This document shows positions 1-20,961 of a DNA stretch of 64,000 bases, in pieces (position 1 is the first letter of the stretch; every line of letters starts with the position of its first letter). Source of the stretch: Micropterix aruncella (Eukaryota > Arthropoda > Insecta > Lepidoptera > Micropterigidae); assembly GCA_944548615.1 (NCBI GenBank), contig OX155973.1:20515228-20579227 (forward strand), read 5' to 3'. The notes beneath the pieces were generated by a model, which made no database searches, was not told the DNA's origin, and saw only the letters and a program-made list of their open reading frames with translations. The position numbers and the translations under genes are program-made.

Positions 1-2379
1 TTGTATGATTGCCAGTTTGGTCTCCAGGTTTGTATTTGCGAAGTATCCAATTATCGGTCCGAGCATTCCTCGGACTTGTTTCAGTTTTTTAACCACTTTG
101 TTCGTGTTCGGGTTCATCTTCAAATTTTTGTCAAAGATGACGCCCAGGTATTTGATTTGTTTCTGGTAAGGTAGTGTTCGTTGTTTCAGTCTTACCGATT
201 GGCAATACTGGCGTTTCTTTGAGAACATGATGCACTCGGTTTTCTCTACATTGCATTTGAGGCCCCATCTCGTGTAGTAATCGATGATGGATTCCGCTGC
301 CCATTCTGCTCTCCTTGTGGCGTGGTCAGGTTGTGAGGCTCTATTTATGATGCAGAGGTCGTCCGCATATTGAGAGAGCTTGAGTCCTCTTATTCTGTCA
401 CGTATATCCCAGATGTCATGGACGTACAGATTAAAAATTACCGGGCCGAGTATCGAGCCTTGGGGGACGCCGTGTGGAATAGGCTTCTCCTCTCCTTCAG
501 TGGTGCGGAATCTTCCTATCAGTTTCCGGTCCTCAAGGTAGTTTTCTATTATTTTAATAAGGTTGCATGGGACATCCTGGATCTGCAGTTTCTTAATTAG
601 GCCTCTGTGGTTGATGGAGTCAAAGGCTTTAGAAAGATCTGTAGATATCATGGAGACGCTGTCCCCTTCGGCGAGGGCATCTGTGATTATTTTTCCCGTG
701 CGCAGGATTTGAGTCGCTGTGCCTCTTGCTTGTGTGAATCCGTGTTGGAAGGGTGGTTGTAATCTATTCACTGTGGCTTTAAGTCTCCACAGTATAAGTC
801 TCTCACACAGTTTGCCCATAATGTTGAGAAGTGTGATCGGTCTGTATGATGTTGCTTGTTTGTGATCTTTGCCTGGTTTGTGCAGGAAAATACACACTCC
901 CGTTTTCCATCTCTTCGGAAAGTGACCTGTGGATAATATGAAATTAGCTAGGGGTTTGAAGGCTTGGAGGAACGCTTCGCCCCCGAGTTTGAGGGCGTCC
1001 GCTCTAATGCCATCTGGGCCCGGTGCTTTTTTATTCTTAAATTGTCTCAGGGCGATGTGTATTTCTGCTTCTGATGTTGGGTCGAGTGGTTCGAACGGGG
1101 TCGTTTTTTCCGTGCCCTCGTCCTTCTCTGCTATGGTAGCCTCTTTTACTATCGCTGCGTCTGTTAGAGAGTTTATTGTCTCCCTCTCCGTATTGCATCC
1201 ATCGATGTTCGGTAGTTTCATGACTGGTTTCTTCATGTTGCGTTGGATTCGCCACATTTGTGATCTATTGTTTCTAGGATCTTCGAGCTTGTTGAGCCAG
1301 CCTTTCTCAGTGTATTCCCTCAGGGCTTTCTCTGTTTCCTTTCTTACTCGATTGTAAATGGTTCTGACTTCTCGCTGCACCGACGGGCTGCAGTGTCTGG
1401 CTTCCCATCTTCGTTGTCTCAGCTTGTTGCGCATATCTATCCTGTCGTTTAGTTCTTCCGGCAGGGTTTCCCTCCTTGTTGGTTTGATGAGTGGGGCGTG
1501 TTTGTCGAGGGCTGCAATGATCGCTTTCTCCATTCTTTCGACATATTGCTCGCAGTCTGTTTCCGTTGTTATTTCCTCTGGGAGTTGTGTAAATTCCTCT
1601 CTCAGGGTCTCTTGGTAGGCTTCTTTAGTTTCAAGGTTTTCATATATTTTCTTTGTGTTCCTGATACTTTGTTCCTCTATGTCGTGTTCGACTTTCAAGG
1701 TAAGCATCCACGGGAGATGATCAGATCCGACGCTCTCCAGGTGTTTCGCCTTGGCCTCTATTCTTTGGTTTGTGAGGATGGCGAGATCGAGGATGTTGTT
1801 TCCCTGATTCGCCGGTCTTGATGGTTGTTCGGTGTGTATCAGTTCGCATATTCCATCTTGGATAGCTCTTTTAATTGTGTTACCTAGGCCGGCATCCCTA
1901 CTGTGGCCTAGTGCTCTCATTCTAAGATTGAGATCTCCTATGATGACTGAGGGTTCGTCTAGTAGCGTTTCCTCCATTTCTTCTCTGGTGTGATTCTGGT
2001 TGGGAATTTGTATGTAGATACCTTTCACCTTGATGTATTCTCCTGTATTGTGGTTTGTGAAGAGTTTTATTGCGACTCCTTCTATTATTTTATCTTCGTC
2101 CGCCCATCCTGGCGTTACTTCGGTTTCTGTCCATCTTATTCCCCTTCTGATGTACATTGCCGTGGCTAAGTGCGGCTCGAGTGTATGAGTCAGTTTGTCG
2201 TATCCGTTAATGTTGAATTTCTGTTTTTCAAAGTTTAACTTGCATTCGTTTAGCACTAGTATTGCTGGGTGATATTTGTCAACCAAAGCTTTGATCTCCG
2301 TAAATTTATTTTTTACACCCTGTGCGTTGAGGTGTATAATTTTTAAATTTTGAATTCTGCATTTATCTTCGTTGTCCAT
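1..2379 (-). CDS. LINE ORF2, endonuclease-reverse transcriptase, C-terminus cut by window edge
   Basis: I translated the minus strand from ATG at 2379 to position 1: 793 codons with no stop. The N-terminal apurinic-type endonuclease shows N18 (HLNAQG), E45 (LNECKL), D149/N151 (IIGDLN) and D220/H221 (SDHLP). The reverse transcriptase shows SYRPITLLN, then DLSKAFDSINH with the catalytic Asp at 587, GVPQGSILGP at 637-646 and QYADD with the active-site Asps at 673-674. These are the residues expected in an active enzyme that nicks target DNA and primes reverse transcription there. The start lies inside the end of ORF1 (positions 2363-2379), so translation probably depends on reinitiation or frameshifting. 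The remaining C-terminal part is outside the window, so intactness is only shown for what is here. Confidence 0.92.
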   Translation of the reverse strand, partial: MDNEDKCRIQNLKIIHLNAQGVKNKFTEIKALVDKYHPAILVLNECKLNFEKQKFNINGYDKLTHTLEPHLATAMYIRRGIRWTETEVTPGWADEDKIIEGVAIKLFTNHNTGEYIKVKGIYIQIPNQNHTREEMEETLLDEPSVIIGDLNLRMRALGHSRDAGLGNTIKRAIQDGICELIHTEQPSRPANQGNNILDLAILTNQRIEAKAKHLESVGSDHLPWMLTLKVEHDIEEQSIRNTKKIYENLETKEAYQETLREEFTQLPEEITTETDCEQYVERMEKAIIAALDKHAPLIKPTRRETLPEELNDRIDMRNKLRQRRWEARHCSPSVQREVRTIYNRVRKETEKALREYTEKGWLNKLEDPRNNRSQMWRIQRNMKKPVMKLPNIDGCNTERETINSLTDAAIVKEATIAEKDEGTEKTTPFEPLDPTSEAEIHIALRQFKNKKAPGPDGIRADALKLGGEAFLQAFKPLANFILSTGHFPKRWKTGVCIFLHKPGKDHKQATSYRPITLLNIMGKLCERLILWRLKATVNRLQPPFQHGFTQARGTATQILRTGKIITDALAEGDSVSMISTDLSKAFDSINHRGLIKKLQIQDVPCNLIKIIENYLEDRKLIGRFRTTEGEEKPIPHGVPQGSILGPVIFNLYVHDIWDIRDRIRGLKLSQYADDLCIINRASQPDHATRRAEWAAESIIDYYTRWGLKCNVEKTECIMFSKKRQYCQSVRLKQRTLPYQKQIKYLGVIFDKNLKMNPNTNKVVKKLKQVRGMLGPIIGYFANTNLETKLAIIQ

Positions 2380-4519
2380 TGATGATGTTTGCGAGATTTG
2401 TTACTATGTCGAAGAGCTGGTCAATTTTTTGTTCCAGTTTGTCCATTCTGTTGAGTTGTGTTGTGTCCTGCAGCGTTGTGTATTCCCTGGTTAGTTCATT
2501 ATTGTTCATTTTCGCTGGGAGATCGGGGAAGTGCCTCTTGTTGGTGACGTCCGAATATTTGATCCCTGTTCTTATAGCCGCTAACCGAACTCTTTCGTCT
2601 TTTTTGACTTGTTTGGCTTTGGCTTGTTCCACTTGTCTGGTTATCATTTTCTGGAAGGTGGGGCACTTGACGTTGTTTGCTCCGTGTCCCTCCTGTTTGC
2701 AGTTTGTGCAGACTCTTACTTGTCTTCCTTCCTGTGTGCCTATGGTGGTCTGTGGTTCCTCTTGATTGCCGTAGCATGATTGTTTCGCGTGGTCGAAGGC
2801 GAAGCATTTCTTGCATTGGATTATGTGTTGTGGGTTTTCCTTAAACGCCTCCACTTTGATACGCGGGGCTAGGAAGAATTTCCTTGTTGTTTTGTGGAGT
2901 AACTCGAGTATGTCCCTTTGTTTATGCTTTCCCTCGAAGATAGCTAGGTGTATTCTTCCGGCCTTCCCGATAGGTTTGACTGCGGTGGGTGTTATGTCTA
3001 TGCAGTTTTGTATTTCCATGGCTATTGTTTCCATGTCTTCCCCGTATGTCTCGTTTTTTATTACTATCTTAACCGCCGGCGTTCTTTCCGCTTTGGGTCT
3101 TGGTGCTATTACTCTGGTTGTTCCACTATTGCTCAGTGCCGTGAGTATTTGTTCTCTGGCTTTAGAGTCGGCTGGGTTGATTTTAATTTGTCCCTTTATT
3201 GGGAGGATGGTAGAGTTGTTGTTTTCCACTATCTTTCTGATATTTTTCAGGATTTCCTTGTCTTCTATGGCTCTACTGTCCCTAATAGTGATCTGGGGGA
3301 TGTGGCTAAATGTTCGGGACTGTGTGGTGTAGTTGTTTATGTCCGTTCTCAGCCTTTTGCTTCCTGTACGTTCTTCGGTGAGACCGTCGAATTTGTTTGC
3401 TGTTGGTATATTGTATTGTACCGGGTTCCCTAGTTCTTGATTTATTATTGGGTGGCGGGCTCTTTTCCCGCTCGGAGTCCTCCAATCTTTATATAAATCC
3501 GTATCACGCTCCGTTTTAGTACTCCTCTGTGCCGTTGCGCTCCTAGTATCGTCAGGAGAGCGCGTGTGCGCCATATTGTTGTTGTCTCTTTCTGACACAC
3601 GCGGTTGCGCGTATCTTCCATCTCTCTCTGATGCTTGTGGCCGGGAGAGCTTACTGTCTCTGTCTGACGAGCGCGTATGAGCGTTCGCTGTGTCTTTTTC
3701 GTTCCCTGATGCGCTCTGGTCGCGTGCCTCGCTGAGGTCGCGCGACTGACTGTGGTCTTGTACGCCAATATTCTCGAGTATTCGAACAGAGCGTGATTGC
3801 GTCTTCTTATGTGCTCCATGCGTCGTGTTCGGCTTTTCGTTAGTTGTTCTCGAAGCTTCCATAGAGGGCGATTTCTTTTTTCTATTTCTTATTGTTTTAT
3901 TGGTTCCTAGAGGTGAGTTGTCACATTCCGGGATGTATTCTAGTTGTACACATTGATCCTTACCGCATTTGCATAAGAACCATTCCTCCGAGATAAAATC
4001 TTCGATGGGAAGTGTCAAGATATTTTTTCTTTTTTGGCATTTCGTACATGCTGCGATATTCTGGATGCAGTGTTCCATTCCCGTAGTGTATACCACAGTC
4101 TTCATTTTGGAATTTTCCGCAACTTGTCCGCCGACAATCACGATGTCCATTTCTAATGCTGCTTTTATTAAGAATGGTTTCTCACATTTTTTGCATGAAA
4201 TCTTTTTCGTGCTCATCTGTTTTTTGTCCCAGCAAAGTCGATCCGCTCGGAATTCCTGTTGGCAATTCCAGCATCGGGTAATATTTTTATTGAAGTCTGT
4301 GACGCTCATTCTGTCGACTTTTAATGTGGCTATTGGCACTTCACTTTCTGAGGACCCTATGGTGGCTGAGTCCGTGTCCATTTCGATTTGTTTTTCTATG
4401 CACTCACTTATATTATTTTTTAATTGTTCCATATTGTCTATTTCACTAATTACTGTAATATTGTTGCTTAAACTTGTGTTCCCGGGGGTTACGAGTCCCC
4501 CGGGAATTACGTTGTTCAT
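2363..4519 (-). CDS. LINE ORF1, gag-like nucleic-acid-binding protein (718 aa)
   Basis: Complete ORF, ATG at 4519, TAA at 2363-2365. C-terminal half is typical of insect LINE gag: an RRM/PRE-C2HC-like region at about residues 430-565, then two zinc knuckles, C569-x2-C572-x4-H577-x4-C582 and C604-x2-C607-x4-H612-x6-C619, and a short leucine-rich stretch at the C-terminus that could oligomerise. The role is binding of the element RNA in the ribonucleoprotein. Less usual is a cysteine-rich N-terminal region (CxxC at 83-86, 109-112 and 158-161, plus C183, C185, C190) that looks like extra zinc-binding, followed by a low-complexity region rich in Arg, Ser and Asp at about 220-370. The stop overlaps the ORF2 start by 17 bases in a different frame. 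No frameshift or stop seen. Confidence 0.88.
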   Translation of the reverse strand: MNNVIPGGLVTPGNTSLSNNITVISEIDNMEQLKNNISECIEKQIEMDTDSATIGSSESEVPIATLKVDRMSVTDFNKNITRCWNCQQEFRADRLCWDKKQMSTKKISCKKCEKPFLIKAALEMDIVIVGGQVAENSKMKTVVYTTGMEHCIQNIAACTKCQKRKNILTLPIEDFISEEWFLCKCGKDQCVQLEYIPECDNSPLGTNKTIRNRKKKSPSMEASRTTNEKPNTTHGAHKKTQSRSVRILENIGVQDHSQSRDLSEARDQSASGNEKDTANAHTRSSDRDSKLSRPQASERDGRYAQPRVSERDNNNMAHTRSPDDTRSATAQRSTKTERDTDLYKDWRTPSGKRARHPIINQELGNPVQYNIPTANKFDGLTEERTGSKRLRTDINNYTTQSRTFSHIPQITIRDSRAIEDKEILKNIRKIVENNNSTILPIKGQIKINPADSKAREQILTALSNSGTTRVIAPRPKAERTPAVKIVIKNETYGEDMETIAMEIQNCIDITPTAVKPIGKAGRIHLAIFEGKHKQRDILELLHKTTRKFFLAPRIKVEAFKENPQHIIQCKKCFAFDHAKQSCYGNQEEPQTTIGTQEGRQVRVCTNCKQEGHGANNVKCPTFQKMITRQVEQAKAKQVKKDERVRLAAIRTGIKYSDVTNKRHFPDLPAKMNNNELTREYTTLQDTTQLNRMDKLEQKIDQLFDIVTNLANIINGQRR

Positions 4520-4680
4520 TGTTTCTTATAAAATGTCGCTTTTTTATTGTTCACTATGCGCATGGAAATTCCCACTGGCGGGGAGTGGAAATTTCCACTA
4601 GTTTGATTGACGCGCGCGCACTTGGATATCCCCGGCGGGTGCGTCCGTTCGGTACGGGTGCTCGCGCGACTCTCTCCAAA

Positions 4681-5482
4681 ATTAATTAGGTCGTCAAGAA
4701 AGGTTGTTAACGTAACTTGTCCGTGTGGCCAAATCATTATTATGTCGTCAATAAACCTATACCATAAAATGGGTTTTAAATTTTGTGTTTTAAGAAAATT
4801 TTGCTCTAATAATCCCATGAAAAGGTTAGCATACGAAGGTGCCATTTGAGTGCCCATAGCAGTTCCTTTAATTTGAAGATAAAATTCATCTTCAAAAGTA
4901 AAAGCATTACACGTCAAGACAAATTCGGCTAATTTGCAAAGAAAATCTGTAGAAGGTATTTGAGGATGAGGTCTATCATCGAGAAAATGAGAAATGGCTT
5001 CCAATCCAAAATTATGTGGAATATTAGTATACAGAGATGTGGCGTCAATAGTAACAAACAATAGGTCATCTGACTTTGGAATTACAGTATTTTTTAAAAT
5101 ATCAATAAAATGATAGCTGTCTTTAATATGAGAACTTAGATTTTTAACAAATGGTTGTAAAAAATAATCTACAAAAGCCGAAATTCTTTCTGTCGGAGAG
5201 TTAAAGCTTGCGACTATAGGTCGTCCAGGATTGTTGGGCTTGTGAATTTTTGGTAATAAGTAAAAATTTGGAGTTCGAATAGGATCTGGAATTAAAGTTT
5301 TAACATCTTCTTCTGATAATTTTTCATTTGATTTATTTTGTTCAATATATTTTTTTATTTTTACTGCAAAATTTTTGTTTGGATTCCTGGATAGTTTTTT
5401 AAAGAATGTTTCATCCCTAAGTTGCCTCAAGCCTTCAGTCACATAGTCAGTTTTGTTAAGTATGACAGTATTGGAACCTTAT
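4681..5482 (-). pseudogene. Penelope-like element reverse transcriptase fragment, broken by the LINE
   Basis: Minus-strand frame with PLE reverse-transcriptase signatures in order: [10 protein letters not shown] near 5460, LPKIHKP, GRPIVAS, TIDATSLYTNIP (motif A), GTAMGTQMAPSYANLFMG (motif B) and WYRFIDDIIMIW (motif C). The frame is open from about 5480 down to 4680, where it is interrupted by the 5' end of the LINE; beyond that point the reading frame continues by chance into LINE leader sequence, so the apparent C-terminus is chimeric. Upstream a stop and then the (TA)n tract remove the N-terminal part. The GIY-YIG endonuclease half, if it survives, should lie beyond the left window edge past the LINE. 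This is a different PLE lineage from the one at 34665 (FIDD rather than YVDD, very different flanking residues). Confidence 0.85.
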
Positions 5483-5493
5483 TTTATACATTA

Positions 5494-9401
<3,908 letters not shown>

Positions 9402-9469
<68 letters not shown>
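9402..9469. repeat. (TA)n microsatellite
   Basis: Short TA tract between a family-B fragment and a short family-A fragment. Confidence 0.95.
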
Positions 9470-9948
<479 letters not shown>

Positions 9949-12900
9949 ACTAGCTGTGGCCCGCGGCTTCGCACGCGTTAAATTCGGGTTAAGATAGATC
10001 CCTTTTTCCCAAGCAAGTGGTAACTTTTGCGTGTAATATATAAAGGTATCCAACGTCTTTCTCTGTACTCCTGTCAATATTTACTTCATGATGATCAACT
10101 AAGTAATTAAGGCGTGAACATTTGACGATCGCGGTGCTTGCGCTACGCATGTTATTTAGACAAATGATGAATTTATAATAAGGTTCTAGCGCCTTCTCCC
10201 GTCCGGGAACCGTCAGGCGCGACTCAGATTCTATTTTGATTTTTAGCGTTATTTACCCCTTCCTACACCCTTAGTGGTAAATTTTAGAAAAATATGAAAC
10301 ATGCATTTGCTTATTTGTTTAATATCATTTAAACCCCTTTTCGCCCCATTAGGGATTGAATTAAAAAAACGATGTACGTATTTGCCTACATGTTTATTAG
10401 AGTATTCCTACAAATTCCATCTAATATCGTTTCTCCATACAAATTTTAAACCTTTTTTCACGTCTTTAGGGGTTGAATTGTGAAAAAACACGAAAGACGT
10501 ATTTGATTATTTGTTTATTAGAGTAATCCTACAAAGTTTCAAAATAAAAAGTCCATCTAATATCGATTCTCCATAAGAACTTTGAAACCCCTTTTTACGC
10601 ATTTAGGGGTGAAATTTCAAAAAAATACGAAGTTCATCTAATATCGTTTTTCCATACAAACTTTGAAACCCCTTTCCACCCGTTTAAGGGTTGAATTTTA
10701 AAAAAATACGAAAGACCTATTTGCTTATTTGTTTATTAGAGTAATCTTACAAAGTTTTGAATTAAAAAGTCCATCTAATGTCGTTTATCCAAACAAATCT
10801 TGAAACACCGTTTCACCCCTTTAGGTGTTGAATTTTAAAAAAACATAAAATACCTATTTGCTTATTAGTTTATTAGAAAAAACTTACAAAGTTTCGAATT
10901 AAAAAGTCAATCTAATATCGTTTATCCAAAAGAAAAAATATATACTCTGTTTCACCCCTTCAGGTCTTGAATATTGATAAAACATGAAACACTTGTTTCC
11001 CCTTAAATTTATTAGAATTTCTTTTCCCCCTTAAATTTTTTAGAATTTATTCTTACAAAGTTTCGAATTAAAAAGTTCATCTATATCGTTTCTCCATACA
11101 AATTGTATAACCCCTTTTCACTCATTTAGGTGTTGAATTTTAAAAAACCACGAAGGACGTTTTTTCTTATTTTTTTATTAGAGTAATCCTTCAAAGTTTC
11201 GAAATAAAAAGCACATCTAATATTGTTCATTCATACAAAGTTTGGAACCCTGTTTCACCCCTTTAGGGGTAGAATTTAAAAAAAATATGAAACACCTATT
11301 TTCTTATTTGTTTAATAGAGTAACCTTACAAAGTTTCGAATTAAAAAGACCAGCTATATCGTTTCTCCATACAAAATTTATAACCCCTTTTCACCCCTTT
11401 AGGGGTTGAATTTTGGAAAAAACACGAAAGTTTCAAAATAAAAAGCACATCTAATATTGTTTATTCAAACAAAGTTTTGAACCCTGTTTCACCCCTTTAG
11501 GGGTAGAATAAAAAAAAAATATGAAACTCTTATTTTCTTATTTGGTTAATAGAGTAATCTTAAAAAGTTTCGAATTAAAAAGACCATCTATATCGTTTCT
11601 CCATACATATTTTATAACCACTTTCCACTCTATTAGGGGTTGAGTTTTGGAAAAACCACGAAAGAAGCATTTTGTTATTTTTTTATTAGGGTAATCCTAC
11701 AGGAATTCGAAATAAAAAACACATCTAATATTGTTCATTCATAGAAATTTTGAAACTCCGTTTCACCCCTTTAGGGGTTGAATTTTGAAAAAACATGAAA
11801 CACCTATTTTCTTATTTGTTTATTAGAGTAATCTTACAAAGATTTGAATTAAAAAGTACATCTATATCGTATCTCCATAAAAAAAACGAAACCCATTTTC
11901 ACCGCTTTAGGGGTTGAATTTTGAAAAAATATGAAACACGTGTTTCCTTATTTATTTATTAGAGTAATCTTACAGAGTTTCAAAATAAAAAGTCATTTAA
12001 AATTGTTTATCCATACAAACTTTAAAACCCCGTTTTACCCCTTTAGGGGCGGAATTTTGAAAAACCATAAAACACGTATTTATTTATTTGTTTATAAGAG
12101 TAATCTTACAAAGTTTTGATTAAAATGTTCATATATATCGGTTCTCCATACAAATTGTAAAACCCCTTTTCACCCCTTTAGGGGTTGAATTTTCAATAAC
12201 CACGAAATACGTATTTTCTTACTTTTTTATTAGAGTAATCCTTCGAAGTTTCAAAATAAAAAGCACATCTTATATTGTTTATTCATACAAAGTTTGGAAC
12301 CCTGTTTCACCCCTTTAGGGGTAGAATTAAAAAAAAATTAAACATTTATTTTCTTATTTGTTTAATAGAGTAATCTTACAAAGCTTCGAATTAAAAAGAC
12401 CATCTATATCGTTTTTCCATATAAATTTTATAACCCTTTTCCACCCCTTCAGGGGTTGAGTTTTGGAAAAACCACGAATGAAGCATTTTGTTATTTTTTT
12501 ATTATAGTAATCTTACAGGAATTCTAAATAAAAAGCACATCTAATATTGTTCGTTCATACAAATTTTAAACCTCCGTTTCACCCCTTTAGGGGTTGAATT
12601 TTGAAAAAACATGAAACACCTATTTTCTTATTTGTTTATTAGAGTAATCTTACAAAGTTTCGAATTAAAAAGTACATCTAGGTATATCGTCTCTCTATAA
12701 AAATTTCAAAACCCCTTGTCACCCCTTTAGGGATTGAATTTTGAAAAAATATGAAACACGTACTTCCTTATTTATTTATTAGAGTAATCTTACAATCTTT
12801 CGAAATAAAAAGTCCATCTAAAATCGTTTGTCCATACAAATTTTAAACCCCCGCTTTTCCCCTTTAAGGGTAGAATGTTGAAAAAACATGAAACAGCTAT

Positions 12901-13159
12901 TTCCTTTTTTGTTTATTAGAGTAGTCTTTCAAAGTTTCGAATTAAAAAGTACATCTATATAGGTTTTCCATACAAACTGTGAAACCCCTTTTCACCCCTT
13001 TAGGGGTTGAATTTCGAAAAATCCGCCCTTAGTGAGCGTTTGCGTCCTAAAAGGAACCTATGTTAAAAATTTCAGCTTTCTAGGTCTAAGAGTTTGGGCT
13101 GGGCGTTGATGAGTCAGTCAATGAATGAATGAATCGGAACTTCTCTCTTTATATATGAG
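9949..13159 (+). repeat. Composite interspersed element, copy 1, with about 21 CCCC-TTTA-GGGG units
   Basis: Head ACTAGCTGTGGCCCGCGGCT and tail ending TTTATATATGAG after a GTTGATGAGTCAGTCA segment are of the type seen in many insect interspersed repeats. The interior (about 10300-13015) is a degenerate tandem array, period mostly 135-145 bp with some shorter units. Each unit has a CCCCTTTAGGGG hairpin, TTGAATTTTGAAAAAA, a TTATTTGTTTATTAGAGTAA block and TTTCTCCATACAAA. No open reading frame longer than chance. Class of element not certain. Confidence 0.85.
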
Positions 13160-19234
<6,075 letters not shown>

Positions 19235-20133
19235 CATAAGGTTTGTAAAGAAATCCGTTTATAGGATCATGTTTTTATTTAAAATAAAATTAGTAAAAGC
19301 TACTTAAAAAGTAGCGAAGGAAATCCCAGGTTGTATTGGGAAATGCTTATGTTTGAATGAGATATACTTACGGATGTGCACGACTTTCGACAGGTGCAAT
19401 GTAAGTTTAAAGGTCCTTTTGCAGTCGACTAACGATCACTATTCATCCATATATCTCATAAATAGGGCTTATCCTTATGCAACACAAAATGCCTTCAAAT
19501 GAGACGAATTAAGCGAAAAAATTAAAAATTAAACTATTGATCATTTCGGCAAGGCCGTTTTATAAATGAAAGTGACATTAAGAAATAATTCAAATTTCGA
19601 ATGCCACTAACATTTAAAATATGATACAATTGGCTGAGTTTGTTATCAACGAGCCATTAAATCGAATTAAAAATAAATAAAAAAACTCCATATGCTCAAT
19701 GAAATGAAAGAAGAAACTTAAATCTTTATTTCTGGCAGAGAAGTTTATAAAAAAGATTGTATAATGTTATCAAAATAGGGTAAACCTATATAAAATTGTA
19801 TAATATTAAAAAATTGTGAAGAAACATTGTAGAAAACAGTATAATATTGTTATATTTCATAAGGTTTGTAAAGAAATCCGTTTATAGGATCATGTTTTTA
19901 TTTAAAATAAAATTAGTAAAAGCTACTTAAAAAGTAGCGAAGGAAATCCCAGGTTGTATTGGGAAATGCTTATGTTTGAATGAGATATACTTACGGATGT
20001 GCACGACTTTCGACAGGTGCAATGTAAGTTTAAAGGTCCTTTTGCAGTCGACTAACGATCACTATTCATCCATATATCTCATAAATAGGGCTTATCCTTA
20101 TGCAACAAAAATGCCTTCAAATGAGACGAATAA

Positions 20134-20961
20134 AGGATGATTCATGCTACACCGGGCCGGGGCCGGGTCGGGCCCCGGCCGAGTCGTTTCCAACGTGCTC
20201 CGGCCGGGCCAGTCATTCATGCTACACCGGGCGTGACCGGGCTGTTTCCGAGTTTATTTATCCCACGGCCGTGTCCGCGATAACTAGTAGAATATAATAG
20301 AATAGAATAACTTTATTGTGCTATAAAAACATAACTTAATGAATATTACGCTGGTTTTATAAAAAAGTCAATTTATGCACAAATGGCGGACTTATCTAAC
20401 TAGTGTTGCGTCCATCTATTTTGGTGATAATAATATTTTTTAATTTCTATTTTCGCTTGATTGATAAGTGTGTTATTAATGCAATTTTCACAACTTGAGT
20501 TGGCAGCTATTGCAATTGCCTTTGAAGACGAAGTATTGGAAACACGAACTGAATCTAATAAAAGAAGATGGAGTGTACATCCAGCCTGGAGAAAACGACA
20601 ATCGGAGGGAGAATTCGCCACGCTCTACAAGGAATTAATAGATGATGAGAGCAAATTTTACGGTTATTTTAGGATGTCTAAAGAATGCTTTAGCATATTT
20701 CTTTGAAAAATAAAACGTGATTTAACCAAACAAAATTCAAGATTTCTGAAGCATATCTCTCCCATTGAACGATTAGCAACCGGAGCCGGGAAAACAATAT
20801 CCACCGTCATTTCGACGCCGTGCTCCGGACGTGGCACGACCGGTCACGGCCGGAGCACGGCCAAGCATGAATTGCTTCATACAAAAGTATACTATAGATA
20901 TCTGACCGTGTCCCGGCCGGGGCCCGGCCCGGTCCCGGCCCGGTGTAGCATGAATCATCCT
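20134..20961 (+). mobile_element. PIF/Harbinger-type element, internally deleted (828 bp)
   Basis: Terminal inverted repeats begin AGGATGATTCATGCTACACC and continue into a very GC-rich stretch of GGGCC/GGCCGGG repeats at both ends. The flanks are TAA on the left and TTA on the right inside an otherwise intact family-A sequence (GAATTAAGCG elsewhere), consistent with the 3-bp TWA target of Harbinger elements with one substitution. The transposase relic inside supports the class. The insert is only in the left arm of the palindrome, so it arrived after the fold-back formed. Confidence 0.88.
20461..20790 (+). pseudogene. Harbinger transposase, N-terminal relic
   Basis: The frame reads RRWSVHPAWRKR, EGEFATLYKELIDDE and KFYGYFRMSKECF, the conserved N-terminal block of PIF/Harbinger transposases in animals. 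An in-frame TGA follows at 20704-20706, after which the same frame continues with LTKQN and HISPIERLAT, again matching the family, until about 20785. The rest of the protein, including the DDE nuclease, is deleted and the frame runs straight into the 3' terminal region. It therefore cannot encode an active transposase. Start codon choice is uncertain because the upstream frame is degraded. Confidence 0.82.

Larger units (their letters stand above)
1..4680 (-). mobile_element. Non-LTR retrotransposon (LINE, Jockey-superfamily type), 3' part beyond window edge
   Basis: Two-ORF LINE read on the minus strand. The 5' end is placed near 4680, where the protein frame of a Penelope-like reverse transcriptase breaks off and a GC-rich leader (about 4520-4680) begins. 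ORF1 (4519-2363) is gag-like and ORF2 (2379 to beyond 1) carries endonuclease and reverse transcriptase. Both frames are open without a stop, which is the behaviour of a young copy. The 3' end and therefore the target duplication and tail lie outside the window. Placement in the Jockey/CR1 part of the LINE tree rests on the CCHC gag plus apurinic-type endonuclease plus YADD arrangement; exact clade needs a tree. Confidence 0.9.

Noticed and set aside
929..1821. Plus-strand ORFs of 86-142 codons over the LINE
   Set aside because: They lie antisense to the ORF2 endonuclease/RT frame, which has all catalytic motifs; codon shadows.
2379..4601. Plus-strand ORFs of 128-210 codons across ORF1
   Set aside because: Antisense shadows of the gag-like ORF1.
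9949..13159. LTR retrotransposon as explanation of the two adjacent composite elements
   Set aside because: No gag-pol, no primer-binding site and the two copies are directly adjacent whole elements rather than terminal repeats of one.
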